A DNA stretch of 64,000 bases from Acidobacteriota bacterium (lineage in GTDB: Bacteria > Acidobacteriota > Blastocatellia > RBC074): contig JADJXM010000006.1 of assembly GCA_016715865.1 (NCBI GenBank), positions 310,001-374,000 on the forward strand, written 5' to 3'. Of this stretch, positions 39,621 through 55,356 are shown piece by piece; the stretch's first letter is position 1, and each line of letters begins with the position of its first letter. A program made the position numbers and the translations under genes. The notes under the pieces were generated by a model. It made no database searches. It had not been told where the DNA came from and saw only the letters and a program-made list of their open reading frames with translations.

Positions 39621-39800
39621 TGTGCAAGAAAGGTGATCGAAGCAAGGTTGAAACACCAGGCACGATGCTTCAGGATGGAGTGAGGCCATTCTGGAACTGG
39701 AAGATCACCAGACGTTTTGTATAAGTATCGCATCAAAAAGGCTCAAAAGTGTGTGAGGCGCTTTTGAGCCTCTCTCCTTTTCAGGGACTCTTTTTTCTAC
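39621..39800 (+). ncRNA. Candidate small RNA 2 with GUGAGG loops
   Basis: Paralogue of the RNA at 39241. GGTGATC (39632-39638) pairs with GATCACC (39703-39709). Within it CCAG/CTGG closes a hairpin with a small GCA-CGA-TGC side stem and TTCAGGATGG pairing with CCATTCTGGAA around loop AGTGAGG. The 3' hairpin AGGCTCAAAAGTG / CGCTTTTGAGCCT (39739-39771) has loop TGTGAGG, followed by a pyrimidine-rich tail. Stem bases differ from copy 1 but remain paired, and all four loops share GUGAGG. The internal hairpin is larger than in copy 1. Confidence 0.6.
39739..39771 (+). terminator. Terminator-like hairpin of small RNA 2
   Basis: Thirteen-bp stem (one G-U type pair) with loop TGTGAGG. The following tail is CTCTCC-TTTTC rather than a clean T run, with CTTTTTT at 39789-39796. 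Confidence 0.6.
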
Positions 39801-40003
39801 CAATTCCCCTCCATCTTCCAAATTTCCACAAAAATATCCAATTCCTTGAGTTTTAATTTTTTAATTAATCAGCTCTGACCTATACTTCGTGAGTAAATTA
39901 AAAGAATTGAATGGATGAAAATTTCTAACATCCACCCACAAGGAAGACGAAAGCCCCTTAGCTGAAAAACAAGACAGTTTGAATATCGAACGGAGGAGAC
40001 CAC

Positions 40004-40774
40004 ATGCTGGGATGTCGGGCATTGGGCGCATTTCTGACGGTATTATTTTTATTGCTGGCTATTAATGCGAACGGGCAATCGGCCGGAACCGCTGCCAGGC
40101 TTGGTATCTTCGCGCAAACTACTAAGGATAAAGGGCTTACTCCGATAGTAAGCAATGAGCGCGAGCGTCAAAAGTGGGAGGAGATAGAGGAGCTGATTTT
40201 CCTGGATGACAATGATGGGCAGCCGATTCATCCGACGTTGAGGTGGTTGTGGCAATGGCTGGACACAAGCGGGCACATGGTTTTCGTAGATATACGTCAT
40301 AAAAGGGGCGATTTGAACCTGGCAGGAAGTTTTTCAATTGAAAAATTTGACCCGCGCGGAGCAAGGCACATATGTGTCATCAGGTTAAACCTGAACAATA
40401 TCGACCTGGCGAATGTAGGCCAGGAGAACAAGCTCAAAAATGGGCTGATTCCCTTTGAAGGATTGGGAAAGACAGAGAGGTATGTCGAAGTCCTGGGACA
40501 TGAAATGTCACATGCTGTACACATACTGAGCGACCATGAGCTGTCGAATTCAGTTATCCACCTGGTCAACAGGACAAATGAGATTCTGCTCGACAAAAAC
40601 CGCCAGCAACAACTGGATCAGATCGAACCCGAATTCCGCAAGCGGCTGTCAAAACGTGACGATTTATTAAAGATCCTCGAATCGAAGGCCGCTGACATGG
40701 AGAAAGTAGTCTGGCACGAACTCTTCAACGGCCTCGAGCGCCGGGAAAAGACATCAGCAGTCGGCGACAAGTAA
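40004..40774 (+). CDS. Secreted protein with HExxH motif, unknown family
   Basis: The 256-residue product has a signal peptide (LGCRALGAFLTVLFLLLAIN, cleavage near ANGQS). At about residues 162-172 the sequence EVLGHEMSHAVHI contains HExxH, the zinc-binding signature of metallopeptidases, with a downstream acidic helix. The C-terminal third is long charged helix (DQIEPEFRKRLSKRDDLLKI). GGAGG precedes the ATG. A promoter-like TTGAG and CTATACT lie upstream. No family is recognised; a metallopeptidase role is an inference from the motif. Base composition is more AT-rich than most neighbours. A family A palindrome follows. Confidence 0.6.
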   Translation: MLGCRALGAFLTVLFLLLAINANGQSAGTAARLGIFAQTTKDKGLTPIVSNERERQKWEEIEELIFLDDNDGQPIHPTLRWLWQWLDTSGHMVFVDIRHKRGDLNLAGSFSIEKFDPRGARHICVIRLNLNNIDLANVGQENKLKNGLIPFEGLGKTERYVEVLGHEMSHAVHILSDHELSNSVIHLVNRTNEILLDKNRQQQLDQIEPEFRKRLSKRDDLLKILESKAADMEKVVWHELFNGLERREKTSAVGDK

Positions 40775-40788
40775 GAGAAATTTCAAAG

Positions 40789-41110
40789 ATTACTAATCTG
40801 CTAACTAAATTTTCGGGCATTGAAGTCCGGAAGAAATTAATCGCAAAGACCGCAAAGGGGCAAAGAATTAATCGCAGAGGCCGCGAAGAAGCGCAAAGAA
40901 TTTAATCGCAAAGGCCGCAAAGGGGCAAAGATATACAGGGAAGATCAGTATTCGAATTATATCCAATGGACAATAATCCGGATATTCATATCACCAGAAA
41001 ATCTTTGCTCCTTTGCGGCCTCTGCGATTAATTCTTTGCCCCTTTGCGGTCTTTGCGATTAATTTCTTCCGGACTTCAATGCCCGAAAATTTAGTTAGCA
41101 GATTAGTAAT
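40789..41110. repeat. Family A palindrome copy 3 (near-perfect long arms)
   Basis: The terminal arms are perfectly complementary for about 95 bases (40789-40885 with 41015-41110): ATTACTAATCTGCTAACTAA, then the AAGTCCGGAAGAAATT, AAAGACCGCAAAGGGG and TTAATCGCAGAGGCCGC stretches. A further partly matching arm unit and the conserved centre (about 40928-41000) fill the middle. It ends 2 bases before the stop codon of the cax gene and begins 14 bases after the secreted-protein stop, so it may terminate both convergent transcripts. Confidence 0.93.
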
Positions 41111-41112
41111 TA

Positions 41113-42204
41113 CTATACCGGAAGAAAATAGAAGGTGATGCCAAGAATGGCATAGACTGCCAGCAAAAGGACGCCCTCCATCCAGTTGGACTCCCCATCC
41201 TGAGAGATAAGCGCGACGACGGCCACGGAAACGGCGATCGTAATCACTTCAAGCGGCGTAAAAAGCAGGTTCATCGGTGTGCCGAAAAGGTAACTGGCGA
41301 AGACCAGAACCGGCGCGACGAATAATGCGACCTGCATGCTCGAACCGATGGCAATGTTCAAAGCCAGATCCATCTTGTTCTTGAGAGCTACGAGCACAGC
41401 CGTCGAATGTTCGGCAGCATTGCCGATGATGGCGACCAGAATCACTCCGACGAAGACCTCGGTCAATCCCAGCGCCTTTGAGGCCTCATCGACAGCCCCG
41501 ACCAAAAATTCACTCATCAAAGCAACCAGGGAGGTCGCGATCAGCAGGACTGTGATCGATTTGCCGCGGCTCCACGAATGTGTCCCGATGGCCTCCTGCT
41601 CGTCTTTCTCATCGACTCCGCCGGTGTAGAGGTGCGAATGGGTCCTGAGCGTGAAGACCAGGCTCAGGACGTAAGTTATAAAAAGAACGATGGCGATTTC
41701 GAGGCTCAGGTCCTGTTCGCGAACGTTCGGCTTTCCCACAACCAGGTAGTGAAAAACCGCCGGCATAAGCAGTCCGATGGCTGATAATCCGAGCATGGTC
41801 GATCCGAGCGTGGCCGCCGTCTTGTTGAAAATCTGACGGGGATATTTGAGCCCGCCGAGCAGCACACTCAGCCCCAGTACGAGCAGGATGTTTCCGATGA
41901 TCGACCCGGTGATCGAGGCCTTGACGACATCGAAAAGGCCTTTGCGCATCGCCATCAGCGCAATAATCAGTTCCGCAGCATTACCGAATGTAGCGTTGAG
42001 CAATCCACCTACGCCCTGGCCCAGCTTCTCTGCCAGATGCTCAGTGGCGCGTCCCATCCAGCCCGCCAGCGGAATGATCGACAAAGACGAGACCACGAAG
42101 ATCGCGATCGAATTGGCATGCATCAGTTCCAGCACGACTGCGATAGGAACGAAGATGAGCAGCCAGTTCAGCAGGTTTTCAGGTGCGAACAGTTTTTTGA
42201 GCAT
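41113..42204 (-). CDS. Calcium/proton antiporter (CAX/ChaA family)
   Basis: Exports Ca2+ in exchange for H+. The 363-residue protein has about eleven membrane segments and the two characteristic cation-exchange repeats: GLLNATFGNAAELIIALMA (near 70-90) and VAIIGNAAEHSTAVLVALKN (near 255-275). The acidic loop between (GGVDEKDEQEAIGTHSW) joins the halves. Length is normal. It stands alone; its stop codon abuts a long palindrome. Confidence 0.93.
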   Translation of the reverse strand: MLKKLFAPENLLNWLLIFVPIAVVLELMHANSIAIFVVSSLSIIPLAGWMGRATEHLAEKLGQGVGGLLNATFGNAAELIIALMAMRKGLFDVVKASITGSIIGNILLVLGLSVLLGGLKYPRQIFNKTAATLGSTMLGLSAIGLLMPAVFHYLVVGKPNVREQDLSLEIAIVLFITYVLSLVFTLRTHSHLYTGGVDEKDEQEAIGTHSWSRGKSITVLLIATSLVALMSEFLVGAVDEASKALGLTEVFVGVILVAIIGNAAEHSTAVLVALKNKMDLALNIAIGSSMQVALFVAPVLVFASYLFGTPMNLLFTPLEVITIAVSVAVVALISQDGESNWMEGVLLLAVYAILGITFYFLPV

Positions 42205-42434
42205 AAGCCTCTTGGATGATGGTTCAAGCCTGTTTGATTTACATGGTGAAGCGGCGATTATAGAAATCCTGCGAAATGAAGTAAACCTGTCCGGGTCATA
42301 TTGATCAATGTCGTGAAATAAAGCTGGAACCGACTCTCTGCTTTCAAGCCCGTCGATTGTTTGCTAATCTGGGCTTTAAAGTTTCCCCATAAGCCGATCC
42401 TTCAAACATTGTCAGGAAGTCGAAAGGAGCCAAT

Positions 42435-43115
<681 letters not shown>

Positions 43116-43127
43116 CCACTCGCCTAG

Positions 43128-44156
<1,029 letters not shown>

Positions 44157-44207
44157 GCCCTGCACGGAACACTTTCGGAAAAGCCCTGGGAAGGATTTTT
44201 AGCCGAC

Positions 44208-45146
<939 letters not shown>

Positions 45147-45152
45147 AAAATT

Positions 45153-46257
45153 ATGACTTCAATCACGAAAATTCCGGCCGGCGTGCAGTATTTCTTTGAT
45201 GATGAGGTGAGGCTCCGCCGGTCAATCGAACAAAAGGCCATGAAGGTCTTTTCAGGCTGGTCTTATGACGAGATCATCCTGCCGATGTTCGATTATCAGG
45301 AATTGTTCGCACGCGGAATGGGCGAGCAGAAGGCGTCACACACGTACCGCTTCGTCGACAGAGAGGGAGCATTGCTGGCGCTTCGCCCCGAGTTGACTTC
45401 GCTTGTCGCCCGAACGGTTGCAACACGCTTCAAGACCAAACCGCGCCCGATCCGCCTGAGCTACTCGGGCGAGGTCTTCCGGTACGACGATCCGGCCGAA
45501 CGAGCGGTTCGAGAATTTCATCAGATCGGGATCGAGCATATCGGCGAGCCGGGCATCGTCGCCGATATCGAGGTGCTGCTGGTGGCGAGTGAAGTCCTGA
45601 CGACACTCGGCCTTCGCGATTTCAGAATCGCGCTCTCCCACGTCGATTTCTTCAACGGGGTGGCGGCTTTTCTCAAACTCAGAAAAAAAGAGCGAGCCCT
45701 CCTGCGTTCCCTCATCGATCGCCGAAACAGCCATGCGCTGGCGGACTTTCTCGAACAGGTGGCTCCGCAGGTCGAGCCGGATCGCCGTGTCGGATTCTGC
45801 CGGCTGACGCAGACGGCGGGCAAAGAGGACGCCATCGAACACGCCAACCAGATCATAATCAACGATCGTTCTCGCGCGGCGGTTGACCATCTGGCCCGCA
45901 TCTATTCGACCTTGACGGCGCTCGGACTACGCGACAACTTCGATATCGACCTCGGCGATACCGGTAGTCAGAAATATTATACCGGCCTCGTCTTCAAGGT
46001 CTTTGTTCCCGAATGGGGCGTCGAGATCGGCAGCGGCGGACGATACGATGAACTGATCGGAAGTTTCGGAATGCCGGAGGCTGCCGTTGGCTTCTCGTTC
46101 TCACTGGATGGAATCGCCGGCGCCCTGGCGGGATCGGCGCGTCCCGATGCATCGAACAGCTCCCCGACAGCCCACCAAATAAACTGCGCAGCCGATCTGG
46201 CGACGGCATTCGGGGATGCCCTGGAGAAAAGGGCCGAAGAGAAACGGGTGAAAATCA

Positions 46258-46268
<11 letters not shown>
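45153..46268 (+). CDS. hisZ: ATP phosphoribosyltransferase regulatory subunit
   Basis: A histidyl-tRNA-synthetase-like protein without aminoacylation function that pairs with short HisG and confers histidine feedback. Class II motif 2 (RYDDPAERAVREFHQIGIEH) and LRPELTSLVART, GIEHIGEPGIVADIEV and FKVFVPEWGVEIGSGGRYDE are seen; the C-terminal anticodon domain of HisS is replaced by a short tail. At 371 residues it is in the HisZ range. The last 11 bases overlap hisG, which here is the short form. Confidence 0.9.
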
Positions 46269-46911
<643 letters not shown>

Positions 46912-46912
46912 T

Positions 46913-46977
46913 AGTTTCCAGTAAGAAGAAGTTTCCAGTTTCAAGTTGAAACTGGAAACTTCTTCTTACTGGAAACT
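46913..46977. repeat. Perfect family B palindrome inside the his cluster
   Basis: 32-base arms (46913-46944 and 46946-46977) are exactly complementary around a single G: AGTTTCCAGTAAGAAGAAG, TTTCCAGTTTCAA and the reverse. Further TTTCC-type pieces extend to about 47000. It starts 2 bases after the hisG stop and ends 46 bases before hisD, so any his mRNA would form a very stable hairpin here. Confidence 0.95.
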
Positions 46978-47022
46978 TCCTCAAACTGGAAACTTCTTCA
47001 AAGACGGGGATTGTGAAAAGCA

Positions 47023-48318
47023 ATGATCGAGATCATCAAGCTGGACGTGACACAACTTGACCGGGCGGAAAAGCTTCAGAATATTCTGGGCAGGCATGCC
47101 GGTCTGAATGCAGGGATCATGACGCGTGTCGAAGCGATCGTCCGCGACGTGACACTGCGCGGCGACACGGCGCTGCTCGATTACACTGTGCAATTCGATC
47201 AGATAACGCTGACTCCGCGAACCATGCGGGCAAGCCGTGAAACGATCGAGGCCCTGGCGGCTCAGGTCGATCCCGAGCTGATAGCTGCCATGCGCGAGGC
47301 CATCGCGAACATTCGTTATTATCATGAAAAGCAGATGACGCTTGACTGGGAGATCGAGGTGGCCAACGGCGTCAGGCTTGGGCAGCGAATACGCCCGCTG
47401 CAGATCGTCGGGCTTTACGTTCCCGGCGGAAGCGCCGCCTATCCGTCGACGGTAATGATGAATGCGATCCCGGCTCAGGTGGCCGGTGTCGACCGGATCG
47501 TCGTCGTCACTCCGCCGTCGCAATTCGCTCAGAATCCCATGGTCGCCGCCGTCCTGCGCGAACTCGAACTATTTGAAGTATACCTGGTCGGAGGCGCGCA
47601 GGCGGTCGCGGCGCTGGCCTGCGGGACCGAATCGATTCCACGTGTCGACAAGATCGTCGGCCCCGGCAATCAGTACGTTGCAGCGGCCAAGAAACTGGTC
47701 TACGGCGCAGTCGATATCGATTCAATCGCCGGCCCGAGCGAGATCGTAGTCGTAGCAGACGATTCGGCGCGGCCGGATTTCATCGCCGCAGATCTGCTCT
47801 CTCAGGCTGAGCATTCCGAGGACGCCGCCGCAATTTTAATCACCACCAGCGAGGAACTGGCAAACGCCGTTCGCGATCAGGTCATTATTCAGACCGGGAA
47901 ACTTTCGAGAAGAAAGATCATCGAACGATCATTGGCGGATTTTGGCGCTCTGATTATCGTTAATACGCTGGATGAGGCGTGCGAGCTGGTCAACCGGCTG
48001 GCGCCCGAACACGTCGAGGTCATGACGGTTGACAGCGAGGCGACCGCCGCCAAAATCAGGAATGCCGGAGCCATCTTCATCGGCCCGTACTCACCCGAAA
48101 CGGTCGGGGATTATTTCGCCGGCACCAATCATGTCCTGCCAACCGGCGGCACGGCCAGATTCTCATCGGCGCTTGGCGTCTACGATTTCCTCAAACGCAC
48201 CAGCATCGTCAGGTATACGCGCGAGGAACTGATGCGAACCGCCGCTTCGATCGAACGACTGGCCCTGGCTGAAGGCTTCGACGCACACGCCCGCGCGGCC
48301 ACGATTCGTTATGAATAA
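47023..48318 (+). CDS. hisD: Histidinol dehydrogenase
   Basis: Last two steps of histidine synthesis, oxidising histidinol to histidine with two NAD. Family segments: LQIVGLYVPGGSAAYPSTVM, VGPGNQYVAAAKKLVYGAVD, DSIAGPSEIVVVADD, LLSQAEHSEDAAAILIT (zinc/active-site Gln-His region), LAPEHVEVM, FIGPYSPETVGDYFAGTNH. Length 431 is normal. A stable palindrome lies between it and hisG; hisC follows 12 bases later. Confidence 0.96.
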   Translation: MIEIIKLDVTQLDRAEKLQNILGRHAGLNAGIMTRVEAIVRDVTLRGDTALLDYTVQFDQITLTPRTMRASRETIEALAAQVDPELIAAMREAIANIRYYHEKQMTLDWEIEVANGVRLGQRIRPLQIVGLYVPGGSAAYPSTVMMNAIPAQVAGVDRIVVVTPPSQFAQNPMVAAVLRELELFEVYLVGGAQAVAALACGTESIPRVDKIVGPGNQYVAAAKKLVYGAVDIDSIAGPSEIVVVADDSARPDFIAADLLSQAEHSEDAAAILITTSEELANAVRDQVIIQTGKLSRRKIIERSLADFGALIIVNTLDEACELVNRLAPEHVEVMTVDSEATAAKIRNAGAIFIGPYSPETVGDYFAGTNHVLPTGGTARFSSALGVYDFLKRTSIVRYTREELMRTAASIERLALAEGFDAHARAATIRYE

Positions 48319-48363
48319 CTTCAGGATTTTTTGAAGACGCAAATGAGGGAGAAGAGACAGGGA

Positions 48364-49443
48364 ATGATTTCACCGCTCGACAAGATCAAGGCGCAGGTTC
48401 GTGAAATCTCCGCATACACGCTCGCTCCGATCGAAACCCGGATCAAGATCAATCAGAACGAAAATCCGTTCGGCATGCCGGCAGAGATCAAGGATGAAGT
48501 GCTGCGCCGGGCGGCTGAGATCGACTGGGCGCGTTATCCGGATTTCGTTCCGACTGAGCTGCTCGAAAGGCTGGCCGAGCATACCGGCTGGCGCGCCGAT
48601 GGAGTCATGGCCGGCAACGGATCCAACGAGATGATTCAGTCGGTCGTCAACGCCGTAGTCGAGAAAGGAGTGCGAGTTGCCCTGCCCGAACCGACGTTTT
48701 CAGTCTACCAGCAGGTTGTCCGCGTGGCCGGCGGCGAAATCGTCCCCGTCCCGCTCAACCCCGAGCTGACTTTCAACATTCCGCGTCTGGCCAGCAAGAT
48801 CGTGACCAGCAAAGCGAATCTCGCGATCATCTGCTCGCCGAACAATCCGACTGGATGCACGATCTCGAAGCGGGATCTGGTCTCGTTGCTGCGCAGCTCC
48901 GAAGGACTGATCGTCGTCGATCAGGCATATCAAGAGTTCGGCGGTGAGGATTTCGTTCCGCTGCTCAAGGATCATCAAAACCTGGTCATCCTGCGGACGT
49001 TTTCGAAGGCCATGGCCATGGGCGGCCTGCGCGTAGGATACTGCCTCGCCTCGCCCGAGCTGATACGTGAATTTTCAAAAGCCAAAATGCCATACAGCCT
49101 CAACTTCTTTTCGATGCTTGCGGCTCAGGTCGCACTGGATAATATGGATCTGCTGCAACCGCTGATTGAACGGATTATGACCGAACGCACCCGGCTCTTT
49201 TCGGCACTGCAGGAGATCGAGGGTCTGACCCTTTTTCAATCGGCGGCCAACTTCTTCATCGCTCGAAGCGCGATCCCCGTCAAAACTGTCTTCGACGAAC
49301 TGGTCAGTCACGATATTCTTGTCAGGGATGTGAGCAAGGCTCCGCTGCTTGACGATTGCCTGCGCATCAGTGTCGGAACTCCTCATGAAAACGATCGGCT
49401 GATCGATGCCCTGCGCGGGATATTCCAGAGGGAAATGCAATGA
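48364..49443 (+). CDS. hisC: Histidinol-phosphate aminotransferase
   Basis: PLP enzyme transferring the amino group to imidazole acetol phosphate. Fold type I features: INQNENPFGMP, VMAGNGSNEMIQ, CSPNNPTGCTISKRDL, IVVDQAYQEFGGED and the PLP-Lys motif LRTFSKAMAMGGLRVGYC. ATG 48364 (ISPLDKIKAQVREISAYT) has GGGAG upstream; TTG 48331 or ATG 48343 would extend it. The TGA stop overlaps the hisB start (ATGA). Length about 359 is normal. Confidence 0.94.
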   Translation: MISPLDKIKAQVREISAYTLAPIETRIKINQNENPFGMPAEIKDEVLRRAAEIDWARYPDFVPTELLERLAEHTGWRADGVMAGNGSNEMIQSVVNAVVEKGVRVALPEPTFSVYQQVVRVAGGEIVPVPLNPELTFNIPRLASKIVTSKANLAIICSPNNPTGCTISKRDLVSLLRSSEGLIVVDQAYQEFGGEDFVPLLKDHQNLVILRTFSKAMAMGGLRVGYCLASPELIREFSKAKMPYSLNFFSMLAAQVALDNMDLLQPLIERIMTERTRLFSALQEIEGLTLFQSAANFFIARSAIPVKTVFDELVSHDILVRDVSKAPLLDDCLRISVGTPHENDRLIDALRGIFQREMQ

Positions 49444-50027
49444 ATCGCATCGCGGAGATAAAACGTAAAACTAGGGAGACTGACATCGAGCTCCGCCTCT
49501 CGCTGGACGGCAGTGGACTTGGCAAGATCGATACCGGAATCCCCTTTCTCGATCACATGCTCGAACTTTTCGCCCGGCACGGGCTGTTCGATCTCGAAGT
49601 CAGCTGCCGGGGCGACCTGCAGATCGATGACCATCACTCGGTCGAGGACATCGCAATCTGCCTCGGACAGGCATTCTCACAAGCCTTGGGCGATAAGGTG
49701 GGAATCGTCCGGTATGGATCAGCCTATGTCCCGATGGACGAAACCCTTGCACGAGCTGTTGTCGATCTGTCCGGGCGATATTTCCTTATTTACAATGTCA
49801 CCAACACTCGAGACAAGGTCGGAACTTTTTCCGTCGAACTGGCCGAACACTTCTGGCACTCCTTTGCCGAGCATTGCAGATGCAACCTGCATATCGAAGT
49901 GCTCTATGGCCGCAATCAGCACCACATCCTGGAAGCCGTCTTCAAATCGACGGCGCGCTCTCTGTCCCAGGCCGTCCGCCTTGATGATCGGATTCAGGGG
50001 GTTATGTCGACAAAGGGTACGTTATGA
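49440..50027 (+). CDS. hisB: Imidazoleglycerol-phosphate dehydratase
   Basis: Manganese-dependent dehydration of IGP. The 195-residue monofunctional enzyme shows the metal-binding repeats: TGIPFLDHMLELFARHGLFD, DDHHSVEDIAICLGQA, FWHSFAEHCRCNLHIEVLYG, NQHHILEAVFKSTARSL. Unlike Escherichia coli it lacks the N-terminal histidinol phosphatase domain, so that activity must be supplied separately. The start overlaps the hisC stop. Confidence 0.96.
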   Translation: MNRIAEIKRKTRETDIELRLSLDGSGLGKIDTGIPFLDHMLELFARHGLFDLEVSCRGDLQIDDHHSVEDIAICLGQAFSQALGDKVGIVRYGSAYVPMDETLARAVVDLSGRYFLIYNVTNTRDKVGTFSVELAEHFWHSFAEHCRCNLHIEVLYGRNQHHILEAVFKSTARSLSQAVRLDDRIQGVMSTKGTL

Positions 50028-50035
50028 AAGTAGAC

Positions 50036-50753
<718 letters not shown>

Positions 50754-50784
50754 CCTGGCATGCCGACCGGAGGTCGGAGATCCA

Positions 50785-51258
50785 TTACGCCAAGGCCTCG
50801 CGAAGCCGTCTGATCTGATCGGCATGCCCATGAGCATGACCTGCGTAAATCTCGAGCCATTTCTGAGTAGAATACTCTCCGCTTTCAGTATGAGTGCCGC
50901 CTCGATTCCAGTCATCATCGGTCATGCGTTCGAGCACCTGGACTGTCGTCGCACGGGCTCCGCGAAAAGCGTCGAGCGCAGGCGCAATTTCCCGATCGTT
51001 ATAATTAAAGACTGTGGCGTATTGATCCTGATCATAGCCCTGGATAACCGGCATTTCCTCGACGAGCAGTCTTCTCAACCGGAGTGCGCTTGTCATTTCG
51101 CTGTCAGCCAGGTGATGAACGATCTCCGCCGCGCTCCATTTTCCGGGAATCGGGTGTGCGGTCAGTGAGCCGGCTGGAAACCCTTCGAGCGCCCGGACGA
51201 CCTCGTCGTATCCTTCAGCGTACTTATCGATTAATGATCTTCTCTGTTCTGAATCCAT
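50785..51258 (-). CDS. DinB-family protein, opposite strand within the his cluster
   Basis: A DinB/YfiT-like four-helix protein, often a metal-dependent thiol or unknown transferase. The 157 residues begin DSEQRRSLIDKYAEGYDEVV; the metal-type His pattern is WSAAEIVHHLADSE near 45-58 and LEIYAGHAHGHADQIRRL near 135-152. ATG 51258 is chosen; 51273 would add five residues. It interrupts hisH and hisA on the opposite strand and is flanked by repeats, which suggests insertion or rearrangement of the his operon. Confidence 0.85.
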   Translation of the reverse strand: MDSEQRRSLIDKYAEGYDEVVRALEGFPAGSLTAHPIPGKWSAAEIVHHLADSEMTSALRLRRLLVEEMPVIQGYDQDQYATVFNYNDREIAPALDAFRGARATTVQVLERMTDDDWNRGGTHTESGEYSTQKWLEIYAGHAHGHADQIRRLREALA

Positions 51259-51273
51259 AATCTTTACCAACAT

Positions 51274-51423
<150 letters not shown>

Positions 51424-51444
<21 letters not shown>

Positions 51445-51709
51445 ACTAAATTTTCTTGTATTCAAGACTGGAAAAAAGTTAAACGCAGAGGCCGCGAAGA
51501 GTATTTAATCGAAAGGCCGCAAAGGGGCAAAGATATACAGGAAGATCAGTGTTCGAATTATATCCAGTGGGCGATAATCCGTATATTCAAATCCCTAAAT
51601 ATCTTTGCCTCTTTGCAGCCTTTGCGATTAATTCTTTGCCCCTTTGCGGTCTTTGCGATTAATTTCTTCCGAAGTTAAATGCCCGAAAATTTAGTTTGCA
51701 GAATATTCA
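51424..51709. repeat. Family A palindrome copy 4
   Basis: Core 51445-51695 from ACTAAATTTT to AAAATTTAGT, flanked by GAATATTC on both sides (51424 and 51702 region). The centre (about 51531-51600) has diverged more than in other copies (ATCAGTGTTCGAATTATATC, CCGTATATTC). It lies between dinB and hisA. Confidence 0.9.
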
Positions 51710-51792
51710 GTCACTTTTTTAAAATTGTATCGAGAGCAAGCCGGGATAGTTTGCAACCCAAATGGTCGGCTCATAATCCAAGTCTAATCCCA

Positions 51793-52536
51793 ATGATCAT
51801 CATTCCAGCTATCGACCTGCGCGGCGGGCGATGTGTCAGGCTCACGCAAGGCCAGGCCTCCGCTGAAACCGTCTACTCCGAAAATCCCGTCAAAGTGGCC
51901 AAACGTTGGATCGAGGAAGGGGCTGAGATGCTGCACATCGTCAATCTCGATGCGGCTCTCAATCAGGACGACACTGATAATCTGAGAGCCCTCGAAAACA
52001 TCCTGTACGAGATAAACATCCCGGTGCAGTTCGGCGGTGGAGTCAGAACTCTCGATGATGTACGCCGGCTGGATGAACTCGGCGCCACGCGGATCGTGAT
52101 CGGGACGACCGCGATCGAAAATCCTTTTCTGCTCTCGCACATCATCGATGAATTCGGGTCGACAATAGTCGTCGGGATCGATGCTCGTGACGGCAAGGTC
52201 GCGCTCCGTGGCTGGGAGAAAATGTCGAACCTGGATGCCAAAGAGTTCGCGGTCAAGGTTGCCGATATGGGCATCGAGCGCATCGTCTATACCGACATCG
52301 CACGTGATGGAATGCTTTCAGGCATAAATCTCGATGCGACCCGGCAGATAGCCGAGGTGAGCGGTTTGAAGGTGACGGCTTCCGGCGGCGTCGCCTCGGT
52401 AGATGATATTTATGCTCTGAGAGACATCGAGGAATCCGGAGTCGATTCAGTCATTATCGGCAAGGCTTTGTATGAAGGAGTCTTCACACTCGAGGATGCA
52501 CTCGATGCGGCCGGATCGAACGAGGATGATAATTAG
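51793..52536 (+). CDS. hisA: ProFAR isomerase
   Basis: Opens the ring of ProFAR to PRFAR in histidine synthesis. The half-barrel repeats are visible: IIIPAIDLRGGRCVRLTQG, VQFGGGVRTLDD (first phosphate site), YTDIARDGMLSG (active-site Asp and Thr), VTASGGVASVDD (second phosphate site). The ATG at 51793 is chosen; a longer frame begins in the family A repeat. hisF, which normally follows hisA, is absent: topA starts 204 bases later. No clear ribosome-binding site precedes the ATG. Confidence 0.93.
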   Translation: MIIIPAIDLRGGRCVRLTQGQASAETVYSENPVKVAKRWIEEGAEMLHIVNLDAALNQDDTDNLRALENILYEINIPVQFGGGVRTLDDVRRLDELGATRIVIGTTAIENPFLLSHIIDEFGSTIVVGIDARDGKVALRGWEKMSNLDAKEFAVKVADMGIERIVYTDIARDGMLSGINLDATRQIAEVSGLKVTASGGVASVDDIYALRDIEESGVDSVIIGKALYEGVFTLEDALDAAGSNEDDN

Positions 52537-52642
52537 ACAATCTGACTGGCGCATTGGTCTCAACACGCCATACCATTTCTAAAGCTCTCCCCTCCTGAAC
52601 ACCAGACACACCCACTTAACCCGGCTTGAATTGGGTGGTCGA

Positions 52643-52674
<32 letters not shown>

Positions 52675-52740
52675 CGCAAACATGTTCTATGTTGTCAGGT
52701 ATGCCTTCGGGCGGGAATAATGTAGAGCTGGATAGAAAAT

Positions 52741-55281
<2,541 letters not shown>

Positions 55282-55283
55282 AT

Positions 55284-55344
55284 ATTCAACGCCAAGTCGG
55301 CCAAGAAGGGCCAAGAAGTTTCTCTTGGCGCCCTGGCGTTGAAT
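55284..55344. repeat. Family E palindrome between topA and PQQ dehydrogenase
   Basis: ATTCAACGCCAAGTCGGCCA and the complementary CTTGGCGCCCTGGCGTTGAAT enclose AAGAAGGGCCAAGAAG. It resembles 19368-19449 (GATTAAACGCCAGG...CCTGGCGTTTAATC). It lies between convergent genes and could terminate both. Confidence 0.8.
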
Positions 55345-55356
55345 ACTTCCTGGCGT

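Noticed and set aside
51679..51792. N-terminal extension of HisA
   Set aside because: It is encoded within the family A palindrome; the HisA fold starts at MIIIPAIDLRGG.
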